Shown here: one piece after another, positions 15,808 through 24,750 of the stretch
Layout: each line of letters begins with the position of its first letter
How positions within the stretch are numbered: position 1 is the first letter of the stretch
DNA from: Verrucomicrobiota bacterium
GTDB lineage: Bacteria > Verrucomicrobiota > Verrucomicrobiia > Chthoniobacterales > Terrimicrobiaceae
NCBI GenBank assembly: GCA_017305195.1
Contig: JAFKMU010000041.1
Coordinates: forward strand, 1 to 64,000
Length of the DNA stretch: 64,000 nt
Direction: 5' to 3'
Notes under the pieces: model-generated
Databases searched by the model: none
What the model saw: only the letters and a program-made list of their open reading frames with translations
Told to the model about the DNA's origin: nothing
Translations under genes and position numbers: made by a program

Positions 15808-16947
15808 TTAGCCGCCGGTTTTTTCGATGAGCGCGGCGACCGGGACGAGGGCGACATCCACCCGGCCGCGTACCGTGGTGGTGTAGATGATGTAACGATC
15901 GTCGGGGGTGAAGCGCGGGTGCGGATGCACGTGGTATTTGGACTTCCAGGCCGACAGGTCGGGCGCGGGATATGGCAGATGGGAAACGATGTCGACCGTG
16001 CGGCCCGAGCGGCGGTTGAGAAAGGCGAGGCGGCTTTCGCTGAGATCGTGCGGGATGACATCCGCGACCACATAGGTTTCCGTGGTGTCCGCGTGCGCGT
16101 GGGAGGCGCGCGGCAGATCCCAGATGATCTCCTCCGGTCCGCCCTGGGTCTTCACGCGGGCCACGCCCCGGCCGTAGTAAATGTACCAGACGTGGCGTCC
16201 GTCGGCCCCCCACCATTCATGCCCCCGCGCGTTGGAGGGATCGTTTGGGAAAAGGGAATACGCATCCTCGCCGCGCCGGGCGAGCCAGATGCGGTCCTCG
16301 GCGTCGCCCTTTTCGCCGGTGGCGGGATCAAACCAGCCGTCCTGTGCAATGAGGATGAGATCGGGGTCCGCTGGGCTGAACTGGGCGTGATTGTAGCAGC
16401 GGTCAAAGGTCTGCCAGAGCCGGAACGGCGAGCCGTCGAGAGGCATGTCGCCGAGGTACCAGTCGCGGCCGATCTGGGCGTCGATGGCAAAGGAGCGGCC
16501 ATCGGCCGAGCGGGTCAGGTGCGTGGCGATGCGCAGCGGGCGGCGGTTGTTGGCCAGCTCCGCCGGGAAGCGGTTGACCAGGACGGGCGTGTCGCCGGGG
16601 CCGGGACCGCGTTTCCACAGATCCAGCATCGTGATCCAGTAGGCCTCCCCGGTGCGAGGGTCCGCATGGGGCGAGGCGTCGGTGAACTGCGTGTCCGGGA
16701 AGAGGCGGATCTCGTTTTCCAGGAAATCCGCCACGCCGAGCTGCCGGCCGTAATAGGCGTCTCCGCCGGGCGGGAACGCGGTGTAGAACCACAGATGGCG
16801 GCCATCGGCGGACAGGCTGTCGATGGTGAAGTAGAACGATTGCAGGAAGGGCGCGGCGCGACCGTCCAGCAAGAAGCTTTCGACGCCGGAGACCGGGTCC
16901 TTCCAGGGGGTGAGCAGCGGGGAGGTTTCGAGGGATGGCGTGGCCAT
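15808..16947 (-). CDS. Oligogalacturonate lyase-like beta-propeller protein (PL22-related)
   Basis: 379 residues, no signal peptide, built of TolB/PD40-like propeller blades (SLSADGRHLWFYT, RSADGRSFAID, WWGADGRHVWYIYY). Family-typical metal-site candidates are present: NHAQFSPADPD (H187), GHEWWGADG (H243), SHAHADTTE (H283, H285) and the C-terminal HVHPHPRFTPDDRYIIYTT (H339-H343). PL22 enzymes split unsaturated digalacturonate in the cytoplasm; close relatives with other substrates exist, so the substrate is open. The gene starts 10 bases after cassette protein D. A broken paralogue lies at 14660-15186. Confidence 0.75.
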   Translation of the reverse strand: MATPSLETSPLLTPWKDPVSGVESFLLDGRAAPFLQSFYFTIDSLSADGRHLWFYTAFPPGGDAYYGRQLGVADFLENEIRLFPDTQFTDASPHADPRTGEAYWITMLDLWKRGPGPGDTPVLVNRFPAELANNRRPLRIATHLTRSADGRSFAIDAQIGRDWYLGDMPLDGSPFRLWQTFDRCYNHAQFSPADPDLILIAQDGWFDPATGEKGDAEDRIWLARRGEDAYSLFPNDPSNARGHEWWGADGRHVWYIYYGRGVARVKTQGGPEEIIWDLPRASHAHADTTETYVVADVIPHDLSESRLAFLNRRSGRTVDIVSHLPYPAPDLSAWKSKYHVHPHPRFTPDDRYIIYTTTVRGRVDVALVPVAALIEKTGG

Positions 16948-16957
16948 GATGAAAGTG

Positions 16958-17584
16958 CTAGGGCCGGTAGAGCTGGGCCTGCCCTGTCCAGGGATCGATC
17001 TGGATCATGGCAAAGTTTGGCGGCGGCGAGGACAGGTTGTCGCCTGTGTTTTCGTAATGCAGGGTGGCAAACCACGGCTGCGCCGAGGCGAGGAGGTCGG
17101 TCGAGCCGTCGGGGCGCAGCCGGACGATGCGCGTCTCGTAGGCCGTGCCGATGCCGGGCAGCGGGATTTGCGTGTCGTTGGTCGTCCATTGCTTGGCCCG
17201 GGCGGACCCGAGCAGCGGGGAAAGCGTCGCGCCGCCATCGATGATCACGCCCTGCGGGAGGCGGCGCATGCGATCGATCGCGACGGCGCTCCCGTCTTCC
17301 TGCAATTCGAAGTTTTGTAGCGCGCGGAACCGCTGGTCGGGCGACCCCGAGGCCGGATCGGCAAAGCGGTAGAAGCGGGTCTCGACCACCCGGTTCTTCG
17401 ACGTGGCCGACTGGCGGGCGAGGCTGAGTTCATCCAGCACGGCCTGCGTGGCATGGGTGAGGTTGTTGGCCTGCATGGTGGAGTTGATCGCGGGCAGGGT
17501 GAGAGCCATGAGGACGATGAGGATGGCCATCACGACGAGGAGTTCCACGAGGGAAAATCCCCTGGGGAGAAGGGATCTTTTCAT
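16958..17584 (-). CDS. Verru_Chthon cassette 1, protein D (pseudopilin-like)
   Basis: 208 residues. The leader ends RG before FSLVELLVVMAILIVLMALTLPAINSTM, a canonical prepilin-peptidase site with Glu5 and a long hydrophobic helix. The C-terminus has the cassette-D ending (NFAMIQIDPWTGQAQLYRP), shared with NYFLVQINPVTGVPLAYRP of the copy at 54527. It is probably an inner-membrane-anchored minor pilin-like subunit. Its ATG overlaps the stop of protein A (ATGA), so translation is coupled. In this cassette D comes last; in cassette 2 it precedes A. Confidence 0.88.
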   Translation of the reverse strand: MKRSLLPRGFSLVELLVVMAILIVLMALTLPAINSTMQANNLTHATQAVLDELSLARQSATSKNRVVETRFYRFADPASGSPDQRFRALQNFELQEDGSAVAIDRMRRLPQGVIIDGGATLSPLLGSARAKQWTTNDTQIPLPGIGTAYETRIVRLRPDGSTDLLASAQPWFATLHYENTGDNLSSPPPNFAMIQIDPWTGQAQLYRP

Positions 17585-20500
17585 GGGTTGAATATCGTCG
17601 AATCGATCACGCGAATCTTATAAAAACTTTCCGCGCTGGCGGCGGAGGCGTTCGCAAAGTCCGGGAGATCGGGATTGCCGAGATCGATGTAGCGTTCGAC
17701 CGTGGTGGACCCGCGTACTTCCCCGGTGATGGTGTCGCGTCCCTCGACCCACTGGTTGGCCGGGGTGGAGAGCGATTTGCCCAGCGCCTGGACCTTGTAG
17801 TGGATGGTGTACGTGTTCGACTTGGTGGTGAGGCGGGAGTAGATGTCGCCGTAGGGGGACTCGCGGGTGTTGTCGCCGGTGAGGAGAAAGTTATCCCACC
17901 ACGCGGCCGTGGCATCGTAGCTGGAGGGCGGAGCCGAGCCCGCCGGGTAGGACATGCCGGTGCTCAGTGAGGACATTTGCTTCGGGACGAGGAAGATGCC
18001 GCAGATTTCCGAGGCGGAGCGGAAGATGTCGTTCGCCGTGAAGCGCTTCTCGAAGCCCGCGAGCGTGCCGGTGGTCTTGTCGGGATTGATGTCGTAGCGC
18101 AGCTCGGTCCTGGCGCGCTGGCCGTCCTTGTAGCTGTTGCCGGAGCCCGTGACGGTGGAGATGCTTTGCGGGATCGCCATGAGCCGGGTGGCCTTGAAGA
18201 CCGCGCGCACGCCGGTATCCCGCTGGATGTAGCCAAAGGGCATGATCTGGTAGTTCATGTTTACCTTGCCTGCGGTGGAGAAGGGCTCGCTGATGGCGTA
18301 GGGCTCGACGATCGGCATGGTGAAGAGATCGAGCAACAGATGATCCGGCGGGGACTGGAGGCCGGGATGGCTGTTCTTTGCCAGGGGATTCGGGCTGAAG
18401 AGCAGCGTGCGCCAGGGCTGGACGTTGGCGGGCGCGGAGGGGTCGATGCCGGTCGGCAGCGAGCCGAAAAGCACGGCGGAGGACACCTGGCGGTTGGGCG
18501 AGAAGGTCTTTCCCGTCTCGGTCGCATACTCGTAGCCATTGGAGACGACATTGCGCAGGACGCCGGTCGAGAAGTAGCCGCCCGCGATTTCCTTGCTGCC
18601 GTAGTAGACGTCGATGTTGGCCCGGCTGGTCGTATCGCTGACCGTGTCGCTGTTACCTTCGTCCGGCTTGTTGATGAAGGGGCCGTCGCCGAGCAGGCCC
18701 ATGGCGTTGTCCCAATCGCCGTATTGCGAACCGCTGAGATACGCTCCCGCCAGCCCGGGCGGCACGGCGGGGCGGGCGGAGCCGCGGTATTCCCTGTCCC
18801 CGGTGTTGCTGCCGCGCCCGGCTACGCCGCCGTAAGCCGCGAGCTGCGCCTGCGGGAGGAGAACGCCCGTGGAAAACGAGGTGATGAGCTGGCCGCCATT
18901 GTTGGCCGAGCCAGCGGCGTCCATGGGGAAGTGCGGATAGTAGCCGCCGGGCACGCTGTCGTCGTACCCAAACCCGCCCACGCCTCCGCCGTCGAGGCCC
19001 ATGTCCCAGAGCGACTGGACGTTGGTGTATTGCTGGCGGCCGCCGGTCTGGGAATCATACCCCGCGCTGGGGGAGAAGAAGCTGGAAGGCACGGTGGAAA
19101 GGCCCGCATACGCGCGATAGTCCCCCCGGGCCGGGCCGGCAGGATTGCCCTCCACGCCGCGCACGACGTCGCGCACCACGTAGTTGACCGCCTTGCCGTT
19201 CACGTCGGCGCCGAGCGCGACGGGGGTGGCGGAGAACTGGATCAGCCGTTTGCGCCAGGGCTTGCTCAGAGTCTTGGCGGCGGAGGCGCCTTCGCCGAAG
19301 CGGTCGAAATAACGGATCGCGGGCGCGGTGGCGGGCGGCGGATTGGAGAGGGTTGGCTGGGCGGTCGGCACCGGCAGATTGGCGACGCCGGGGAACTTCA
19401 TCTCGATCGTCTGGATGGGATGGGCCAGCGCGGCATCCGTGCCCGCGTAGATGGTGATGCGGATCGTGTGGTCGGAGGAGCTGTCGGTATTGAAATTAAA
19501 GCTGGTCGCGCCGTCGGGCAACTGGACTCCCGTGGCGGGAGGGATGGGAATAGTGAAGGGATACTGGCTTACCGGATCGCTCGTGCCGGGCGTCTTGTTG
19601 ATGTCCCCGCCCGCGCCGCCGTTGTAGCGGAAGTTTGCCAGAATGCCGAAGAACGGCGAGCAGTTCGCCTGCCCGGAGTATTCCAGCCGGGAGTTGACGG
19701 TGTTTTTCAGGGAGGCGGGGAACCCCATGCTCGCGCCATTGATGGTGAACTTGTCGAGGCCGGTGACGACGTACTGCACGTAGGGGCTCCAGGGCGGGAA
19801 GCCGGGCGAGACGGTGAAGGGATTGAGGATGAGCGTTGCGCCGAGCTGCGCCGCGGGCTTGATGATGACGCCGTTGGGGTCCTCGGGTGTAACGAGCACC
19901 GGGTCGACGGCGATCTTGCCATTGATGGTGGTGTAGTAGGCTGCGTTGCTCCGGAAGAAAACCAGCGACCCGCCGATGACGGTGGAGAATCGCCCGAAGC
20001 CATGCGTACCCGCCGCCGTCCCGGTGGTGGGTGTCAGCGGCACGACCTGGCCCTCGCCGGAGTCGAGATAGCTCGGCGCGTAGCTGTACTGCGGCGCGAG
20101 GCCGGTGCTGTAAGCATTTACGCCGCTGCGGATCTGGTCAAACATCTCGGTCAGGATCTGGCGGCGCGTGTCGGAGTACTTGGACGAGAAGCTTCCGCCA
20201 AAGCCGGGGATCGGCTTCGAGGTCAGGTCGTCGAGATAGCTGTAGAGGTCCTGGTTGCGAGGAACTTCGGTCCAATCGAGGGTCGCCGACTGGCTGCTGG
20301 AGGCCGAGGGATTGGAGGCGCTGTAGGTGTTGAAACGCTGGAAGTAATACGGATGCCCAGCGATCTCGGAGCAGAAGGCGATGAGCTTGTCCTTGGCATT
20401 GCGGTAGGCGGTGTCGAGCTGCAGAGGCCAGAGCGTGACGCGCGGCTTGCCGAAGAGATTGATCTCGGGAGCGCGACTGTGGGCGGTGAGGAAGAACTTG

Positions 20501-21696
20501 AATTTCTCCAGCGAGTCCTTGTCGACGGCGGGACTGTTCGCGGTGCGGTCCGCCGAGAAAAGAAACTCGTCGACCGAGGCGTAGAGCCGGTCGGAATCGG
20601 GGACGATGGCCTGGAAGGCGCTGTTGGGATTTCCCGCGGAGTCGGTTTCGTTGACGGTGCCGCCGCGGGTGCCCCCGTCGGCGACGCGCGGTGCGAGATC
20701 GTAGTACGCCTTGAGCCGCTGCTGGTTGTCGCTTTGGGCGCCTGCGGAAATCCCCGCATACCAGGCGGGCGAGGCCGTCGGCAGGAGCGAGCCAAAGACG
20801 GTGCTGAGGCTGGTCTTGGCCGGATGGCCGGGGAAGCGCTGGAATTCGTTCTGCCCGGGGATCGCCGTGGCGAAGTTCTGCTCGGTCGTGGTGTTGGCCC
20901 ACGGGCGGTCCCAGAAGGTGCCTTCCGAGGCGGTGTTGATGTTGACCTTGGAGGTGTCGTCATCGGTCCAGAAGGCGATGCGGCCGACGATGGGATTCTG
21001 CTGTGAGGGCGTGCCACCGGGGCCGTTGGGGTCGAAGGTGATCACACCGTTGTTGCTGGCGGTCGGGACGGCGATCTTGCCGTCCTGCAGCACGTACAGC
21101 CAGCGCACAGGCATGGGCAGGCGCTGTGTATCGGCTGATCCTCCGGGCAGGACCACGCCGGAGATGCTGGCTTGATAGTCGAACCCCTCGACGCTCTGCG
21201 CGGCGGTGGAGGCCCGGGCTCGCGGATCGATGATGGGAAAGTGGACCTTGCTGTCGCGGATGATCGGGTCGTTGAGGTCGGTGAAGAGCCCTTTCATCGC
21301 ATCCCAGTTCGCTGGCGGCATCTCGGCGGCGGCGGTGAACCCGGCGGTGTCGCCGCTGTCCACGATGAGCTTATCCGAGGAGTAGAGCTTGTAGTATTTG
21401 AACGGTCTGCCTGCGTCGTCGTAGGTGCGGATCATGCCCGGCTGCGAGGCCCAGGCCAGCGGGCTGCTGCCGTTCTCGCCCTTCGTGGCGTCGGAGATCT
21501 GCGCGATCACGAGCTGGGTGACGGAGTCGACCTGCTGGCGGGCGGCGGCTCCGCTGGCATAGCTGCGGGAGGATTTCAGCTCAGTCGTGGTGCTGAGGAA
21601 AAAGCCGATGACCAGCGCGGAGATGAGCACCAGCACGGCCAGGACGATGAAGAGCGCCATGCCGCGGGCGCGGCGGGGGGAGGCGGGCGGTCTCAT
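17581..21696 (-). CDS. Verru_Chthon cassette 1, protein A (very large GspK-like component)
   Basis: 1371 residues from the ATG at 21696, which overlaps the stop of protein C as ATGA (an ATG 15 bases upstream is possible). The N-terminus RARGMALFIVLAVLVLISALVIGFFL is a single hydrophobic helix like that of PilX/GspK minor pilins, followed by ELKSSRSYASGAAARQQVDSVTQL. Landmarks shared with the copy at 50607 include GRIAFWTDDDTSKVNINTASEGTFWDRPW, DHLLLDLFTMP, EPYAISEPFSTAGKVNMNYQI and the C-terminal GEVRGSTTVERYIDLGNP. It probably forms a large extracytoplasmic body anchored by the helix. Biochemical function is unknown. Confidence 0.88.
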   Translation of the reverse strand: MRPPASPRRARGMALFIVLAVLVLISALVIGFFLSTTTELKSSRSYASGAAARQQVDSVTQLVIAQISDATKGENGSSPLAWASQPGMIRTYDDAGRPFKYYKLYSSDKLIVDSGDTAGFTAAAEMPPANWDAMKGLFTDLNDPIIRDSKVHFPIIDPRARASTAAQSVEGFDYQASISGVVLPGGSADTQRLPMPVRWLYVLQDGKIAVPTASNNGVITFDPNGPGGTPSQQNPIVGRIAFWTDDDTSKVNINTASEGTFWDRPWANTTTEQNFATAIPGQNEFQRFPGHPAKTSLSTVFGSLLPTASPAWYAGISAGAQSDNQQRLKAYYDLAPRVADGGTRGGTVNETDSAGNPNSAFQAIVPDSDRLYASVDEFLFSADRTANSPAVDKDSLEKFKFFLTAHSRAPEINLFGKPRVTLWPLQLDTAYRNAKDKLIAFCSEIAGHPYYFQRFNTYSASNPSASSSQSATLDWTEVPRNQDLYSYLDDLTSKPIPGFGGSFSSKYSDTRRQILTEMFDQIRSGVNAYSTGLAPQYSYAPSYLDSGEGQVVPLTPTTGTAAGTHGFGRFSTVIGGSLVFFRSNAAYYTTINGKIAVDPVLVTPEDPNGVIIKPAAQLGATLILNPFTVSPGFPPWSPYVQYVVTGLDKFTINGASMGFPASLKNTVNSRLEYSGQANCSPFFGILANFRYNGGAGGDINKTPGTSDPVSQYPFTIPIPPATGVQLPDGATSFNFNTDSSSDHTIRITIYAGTDAALAHPIQTIEMKFPGVANLPVPTAQPTLSNPPPATAPAIRYFDRFGEGASAAKTLSKPWRKRLIQFSATPVALGADVNGKAVNYVVRDVVRGVEGNPAGPARGDYRAYAGLSTVPSSFFSPSAGYDSQTGGRQQYTNVQSLWDMGLDGGGVGGFGYDDSVPGGYYPHFPMDAAGSANNGGQLITSFSTGVLLPQAQLAAYGGVAGRGSNTGDREYRGSARPAVPPGLAGAYLSGSQYGDWDNAMGLLGDGPFINKPDEGNSDTVSDTTSRANIDVYYGSKEIAGGYFSTGVLRNVVSNGYEYATETGKTFSPNRQVSSAVLFGSLPTGIDPSAPANVQPWRTLLFSPNPLAKNSHPGLQSPPDHLLLDLFTMPIVEPYAISEPFSTAGKVNMNYQIMPFGYIQRDTGVRAVFKATRLMAIPQSISTVTGSGNSYKDGQRARTELRYDINPDKTTGTLAGFEKRFTANDIFRSASEICGIFLVPKQMSSLSTGMSYPAGSAPPSSYDATAAWWDNFLLTGDNTRESPYGDIYSRLTTKSNTYTIHYKVQALGKSLSTPANQWVEGRDTITGEVRGSTTVERYIDLGNPDLPDFANASAASAESFYKIRVIDSTIFNP

Positions 21697-22736
21697 TGCT
21701 CTTTGCTCCATTTTGCACCCTTGAGCCGGACGGAGGTGGTGAAGACGCGGTAGCTGAGATTCTTGCCGTTCAGCGTTTTTTCCAGGGTCGCGAGATCGGT
21801 GTCGTAACTCGCGGCGTCGCGAAAGAGCTGGTCGAGCCCGAGGTCGGGCATGGCGGAGCCGTTCTCCAGGCGGCGGGCGGAGTTTTCATCGAGGACAACC
21901 ATGGTGAGCTGGACGAGGGGCGGGAGCTGGTTCTTGGGGTTGATGAGCGGATTGCTGCGCGTCTCGGTGGAGTCATACTGGTAGCCGGGGGCGAGGAGCG
22001 CGCCGGTGGCATCCTCCTGGGGCGTGAGCCGGGGGAGCACCACGAGCGCCACGACATTCTCCGCGAGCACGTGAACGGGCCGCGACATCCCGGTCTGCCG
22101 CAGGGACTGGGCAAACCAGTCGCTGCCCGCGTAGGAAAGATTCTTCGGCTTGCCGGAGCCGTTGGCGCCCGAGGTGTACTGGTAGATCGAGAGCTGGTCC
22201 GCCGGCTGGATCAGCTCGCAGAGCCGGAAGCGCGAGCGGGGTTGGACGCCGGTGCCATTGAGCGCGGCGGGGCGGAACGCGGTGTCGTCGCCGAACTCGA
22301 CGAAGTAGCCCCAGGTATTGAGCAGGCTGTTGAGGCCGCTGAGATTGGTCTGGCCGGGTTCGGAAGCGCCGAGCGGCGACTGAAAGAACACGCCCTGCCC
22401 GGGCCAGCGCTTTCCGGACGGAGCGCCTCCGGCGATGGTCTCGGTGGGTCCGCTGAGGAAGCGAAGCTCGGACTGGCGGACGTAATTCGTCGGCGAGGCG
22501 GGGTCGTCGTAATCCCAGTAGGTATTCAGCGTGGCCTGGCCGAGTCGGCGGCTGATGGCGTCGAACGACTCCCGCGCCTGCCGGAACTGCTCGGTGCGGC
22601 CGCTCGTGTGCCGCCAGCTGGCCGTGACCTGCGAGGTGATGGAAAGGAGAATCACGAGAAGGAGCGCGACGATGGCGGTGGAGACGAGAAGCTCGACAAG
22701 AGTGAAGGCGGCGACAGCCTTCGAGGTGGGCTTCAT
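21693..22736 (-). CDS. Verru_Chthon cassette 1, protein C (pseudopilin-like)
   Basis: 347 residues. The leader ends AVAA before FTLVELLVSTAIVALLLVILLSITSQV, so the residue before the cleavage site is alanine rather than glycine. GspJ-like architecture follows, with the cassette-C hallmark LGQATLNTYWDYDDPASPTNYVRQSEL, nearly identical in the copy at 55120. It probably is a minor pilin-like protein partnering A, B and D. It starts 6 bases after B and overlaps A by 4 bases. Confidence 0.9.
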   Translation of the reverse strand: MKPTSKAVAAFTLVELLVSTAIVALLLVILLSITSQVTASWRHTSGRTEQFRQARESFDAISRRLGQATLNTYWDYDDPASPTNYVRQSELRFLSGPTETIAGGAPSGKRWPGQGVFFQSPLGASEPGQTNLSGLNSLLNTWGYFVEFGDDTAFRPAALNGTGVQPRSRFRLCELIQPADQLSIYQYTSGANGSGKPKNLSYAGSDWFAQSLRQTGMSRPVHVLAENVVALVVLPRLTPQEDATGALLAPGYQYDSTETRSNPLINPKNQLPPLVQLTMVVLDENSARRLENGSAMPDLGLDQLFRDAASYDTDLATLEKTLNGKNLSYRVFTTSVRLKGAKWSKEQ

Positions 22737-22742
22737 GCCGCG

Positions 22743-23291
22743 TCAGAGGTTGCGCGTCGCGACCAGCACGGGATAGCGCCAGACTTGCAGGCCGGGCTGA
22801 TCGGCAAAGGCCGACGTGGCCGGGTTCCGCGAGGGAGTTCCGCTCCCGGAGTTCTTGGCGATTTCCACTGTCACGGTAGCGAGGTCTGGGGACACGCCGC
22901 CGGGCAGCGTGGTCGAGGGTTCGACAACCATGTTGACGAAATAGAGCGCGCGGTCGCCGTCCGGATTGGTCGCAGCCGCCATGCGGTCGCCCTGTTCGTT
23001 GAAATACATTATGGGCGGCTTGTTCAGGAAGCTCGCGCCCTGTTGGAGCTCCGCTGTGACCTGCTGGACGATGCGGGAGTTTGTGGAGATGTCCATCGCC
23101 TTGCGAAACGAGGCCAGCCCGATCGGCATGAGGCCAAGAATGGCGACAAAGGCGAAGGCCACGATGCCGATCGCCAAAGTGGTTTCGATCAGACTGAAGG
23201 CCTGCGAACCGATAAGGTTTTCAGAGGCGACGGCGCGTCCGGGCCGAAAGGGGAGAGCTTTGTTCCTTATAGTAGGGGGAATACTAAGCAT
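22743..23291 (-). CDS. Verru_Chthon cassette 1, protein B (pseudopilin-like)
   Basis: 182 residues. An unusually long leader (about 31 residues) precedes FSLIETTLAIGIVAFAFVAILGLMPIGL; the residue before F is alanine, as in the second cassette. GspI/PilV-like body with the typical AxLGLMPIGL helix. First gene of the minus-strand run B-C-A-D. The ATG at 23291 lies only 6 bases from a good -10 box, so it is either leaderless or starts further in. Confidence 0.87.
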   Translation of the reverse strand: MLSIPPTIRNKALPFRPGRAVASENLIGSQAFSLIETTLAIGIVAFAFVAILGLMPIGLASFRKAMDISTNSRIVQQVTAELQQGASFLNKPPIMYFNEQGDRMAAATNPDGDRALYFVNMVVEPSTTLPGGVSPDLATVTVEIAKNSGSGTPSRNPATSAFADQPGLQVWRYPVLVATRNL

Positions 23292-23297
23292 GTGGTA

Positions 23298-23325
23298 AAT
23301 GTAATTTAAAAATACAATTTGTCAA
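23298..23325 (-). promoter_or_regulatory. Promoter of cassette 1
   Basis: On the minus strand TTGACA (23325-23320) is followed after 16 bases by TACATT (23303-23298), within a very AT-rich stretch. The predicted start of transcription coincides with the ATG of protein B at 23291. Confidence 0.55.
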
Positions 23326-23470
23326 GAGGGGCGTGTTTTTGAGTTTTATGGGAACTATTCGAGGGGAGAGACAGAGGATGTTGCCGAATTTTAGAAGGAA
23401 TTTTATCAAAATTGAAAAAGATCTTTCCCTCTTTGAGTTGGTTTCCGGGATGGGAGAAATGATAAATCGG

Positions 23471-23499
23471 TTGACATTGTTTTATAAAGATACATTATT
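23471..23499 (+). promoter_or_regulatory. Promoter of the GntR regulator at 23570
   Basis: TTGACA (23471-23476) is followed by an AT-rich spacer and a TATAAT-like hexamer (CATTAT or ATTATT, 23493-23499, spacing 16-17). The spacer reads TGTTTTATAAAGATACA. It faces away from the cassette 1 promoter, so 23292-23569 is a divergent control region. Confidence 0.5.
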
Positions 23500-23569
23500 G
23501 GGTTCGTGATTCTTCCCCTCCGTAAATCTCTTTTTCCTCGCCTGTCGGGGAGCGCTTTCTGAAATTGCC

Positions 23570-24691
23570 ATGCCTTCGCGCCAAGTCATTGAGAACTGTG
23601 AAGATTCGACCCGCTATCAGGCGGCGAAAGCGCTGTTGCGGCGCAAGGTGTTGAGTGGTGAGGTGGGGCATGGCGAGCAGTTGAAGCCCGAGCTCGACCT
23701 GTGCCGTGATCTGAATCTTTCGCGCACGACGGTGCGCAAGGCCGTGGCCAGTCTGGTCGAGGAAGGTCTGCTGGTGCGCCAGCGGGGAAGGGGGAGCTTT
23801 GTGAACTTCAGCCGTACGGCTGCGCAGCAGCGCCTGCTGGCCTTTTTGATGTGCCAGAATGGATTTGGCGCCGTGAGTCTGCTCGTGCAGGGCGCGCAGC
23901 AGCGCGCGGCCGAGCTGGGGTACCAGCTCGTGCTGGCCGAGTCGCAGAACGATGCGGCGGTCGCCTTTGAGCAGGTGGTGCGCCTGAACGAGACCCGCGT
24001 CGCGGGAACGATCATCGCCCCGCTGCAAACCCTGACGCCCGAGCGCACCACGGCGGCGGTCGTGCGAGCGCTGCGGCAGGCGGATCAGCGTGTGGTGCTG
24101 GTGGATGATTTCTCGGCCGACGACGCGATCCCCAGCATCTGCAGCCAGAACCGGGAGGCCATGCACAAGCTCACCTGCCACCTGATCAAAAAAGGCTATC
24201 GGCGCATCGCGTTCCTGAGCAGCGTGAAGCTCGAGGGTGTCATGGAGCGCGAGGAGGGCTTTTGCGAGGCGATGCGCGAGCACGGCATTGAGGTGCCGCC
24301 GGAGTATTTCCTGGAGGTGGCGAACCGCGACACGCAGGTGCAGGGCCGACAGGAGGTCGATGTCTTCATGGCGATGCGCCAGCCGCCGGAGGCCATCGTT
24401 TGCCTCCACGACCTGATCGCGCTGAATGTCATGCGCCGCTGCGAGGAGCGCGGCTGGCGGGTGCCTGACGACGTCGCGGTGGTCGGATTTGATGATCTGC
24501 CCCAGGCCGCCGTGAGCAATCCTCCGCTCACCACCATGCACCAGCCGCTGCTGGAAATGGGGCGTCGCGCCGTCGAACTGCTGGTCCGGCAGCTGGAAGG
24601 AGAAACTCTGACTGCGCACCACGAGCGCCTCCCCTGCAATTTCAAAATCCGCCGCTCCTGCGGCAGCGGACCGGGCGTGTCCCGGCCCTGA
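23570..24691 (+). CDS. GntR-type regulator with LacI-like sugar-sensor domain
   Basis: 373 residues. Residues about 15-80 form a GntR winged helix (LCRDLNLSRTTVRKAVASLVEEGLLVRQRGRGSFV region), fused to a periplasmic-binding-like domain (LLAFLMCQNGFGAVSLLVQGAQQRAAELGY; IVCLHDLIALNVMRRCEERGWRVPDDVAVVGFDDLP). It sits between divergent cassette 1 and the glycan-degradation genes starting at 24751 (60 bases downstream, probably co-transcribed), so it may control both in response to a sugar. No clear operator was recognised. Confidence 0.87.
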   Translation: MPSRQVIENCEDSTRYQAAKALLRRKVLSGEVGHGEQLKPELDLCRDLNLSRTTVRKAVASLVEEGLLVRQRGRGSFVNFSRTAAQQRLLAFLMCQNGFGAVSLLVQGAQQRAAELGYQLVLAESQNDAAVAFEQVVRLNETRVAGTIIAPLQTLTPERTTAAVVRALRQADQRVVLVDDFSADDAIPSICSQNREAMHKLTCHLIKKGYRRIAFLSSVKLEGVMEREEGFCEAMREHGIEVPPEYFLEVANRDTQVQGRQEVDVFMAMRQPPEAIVCLHDLIALNVMRRCEERGWRVPDDVAVVGFDDLPQAAVSNPPLTTMHQPLLEMGRRAVELLVRQLEGETLTAHHERLPCNFKIRRSCGSGPGVSRP

Positions 24692-24750
24692 AACAAGCTG
24701 TTTTTCCTTTTCCGTTCCTCTCTCTCCCAACCTCCACCCCCAAAACTCAA

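Noticed and set aside
17977..21006. 1009-residue open frame on the plus strand
   Set aside because: It is antisense to cassette 1 protein A, has the Gly/Arg/Ala/Val-rich composition of a GC-rich shadow frame, and shows no domain.
21696..23309. 537-residue plus-strand open frame
   Set aside because: Runs antisense across cassette genes C and B, whose pilin motifs are clear.
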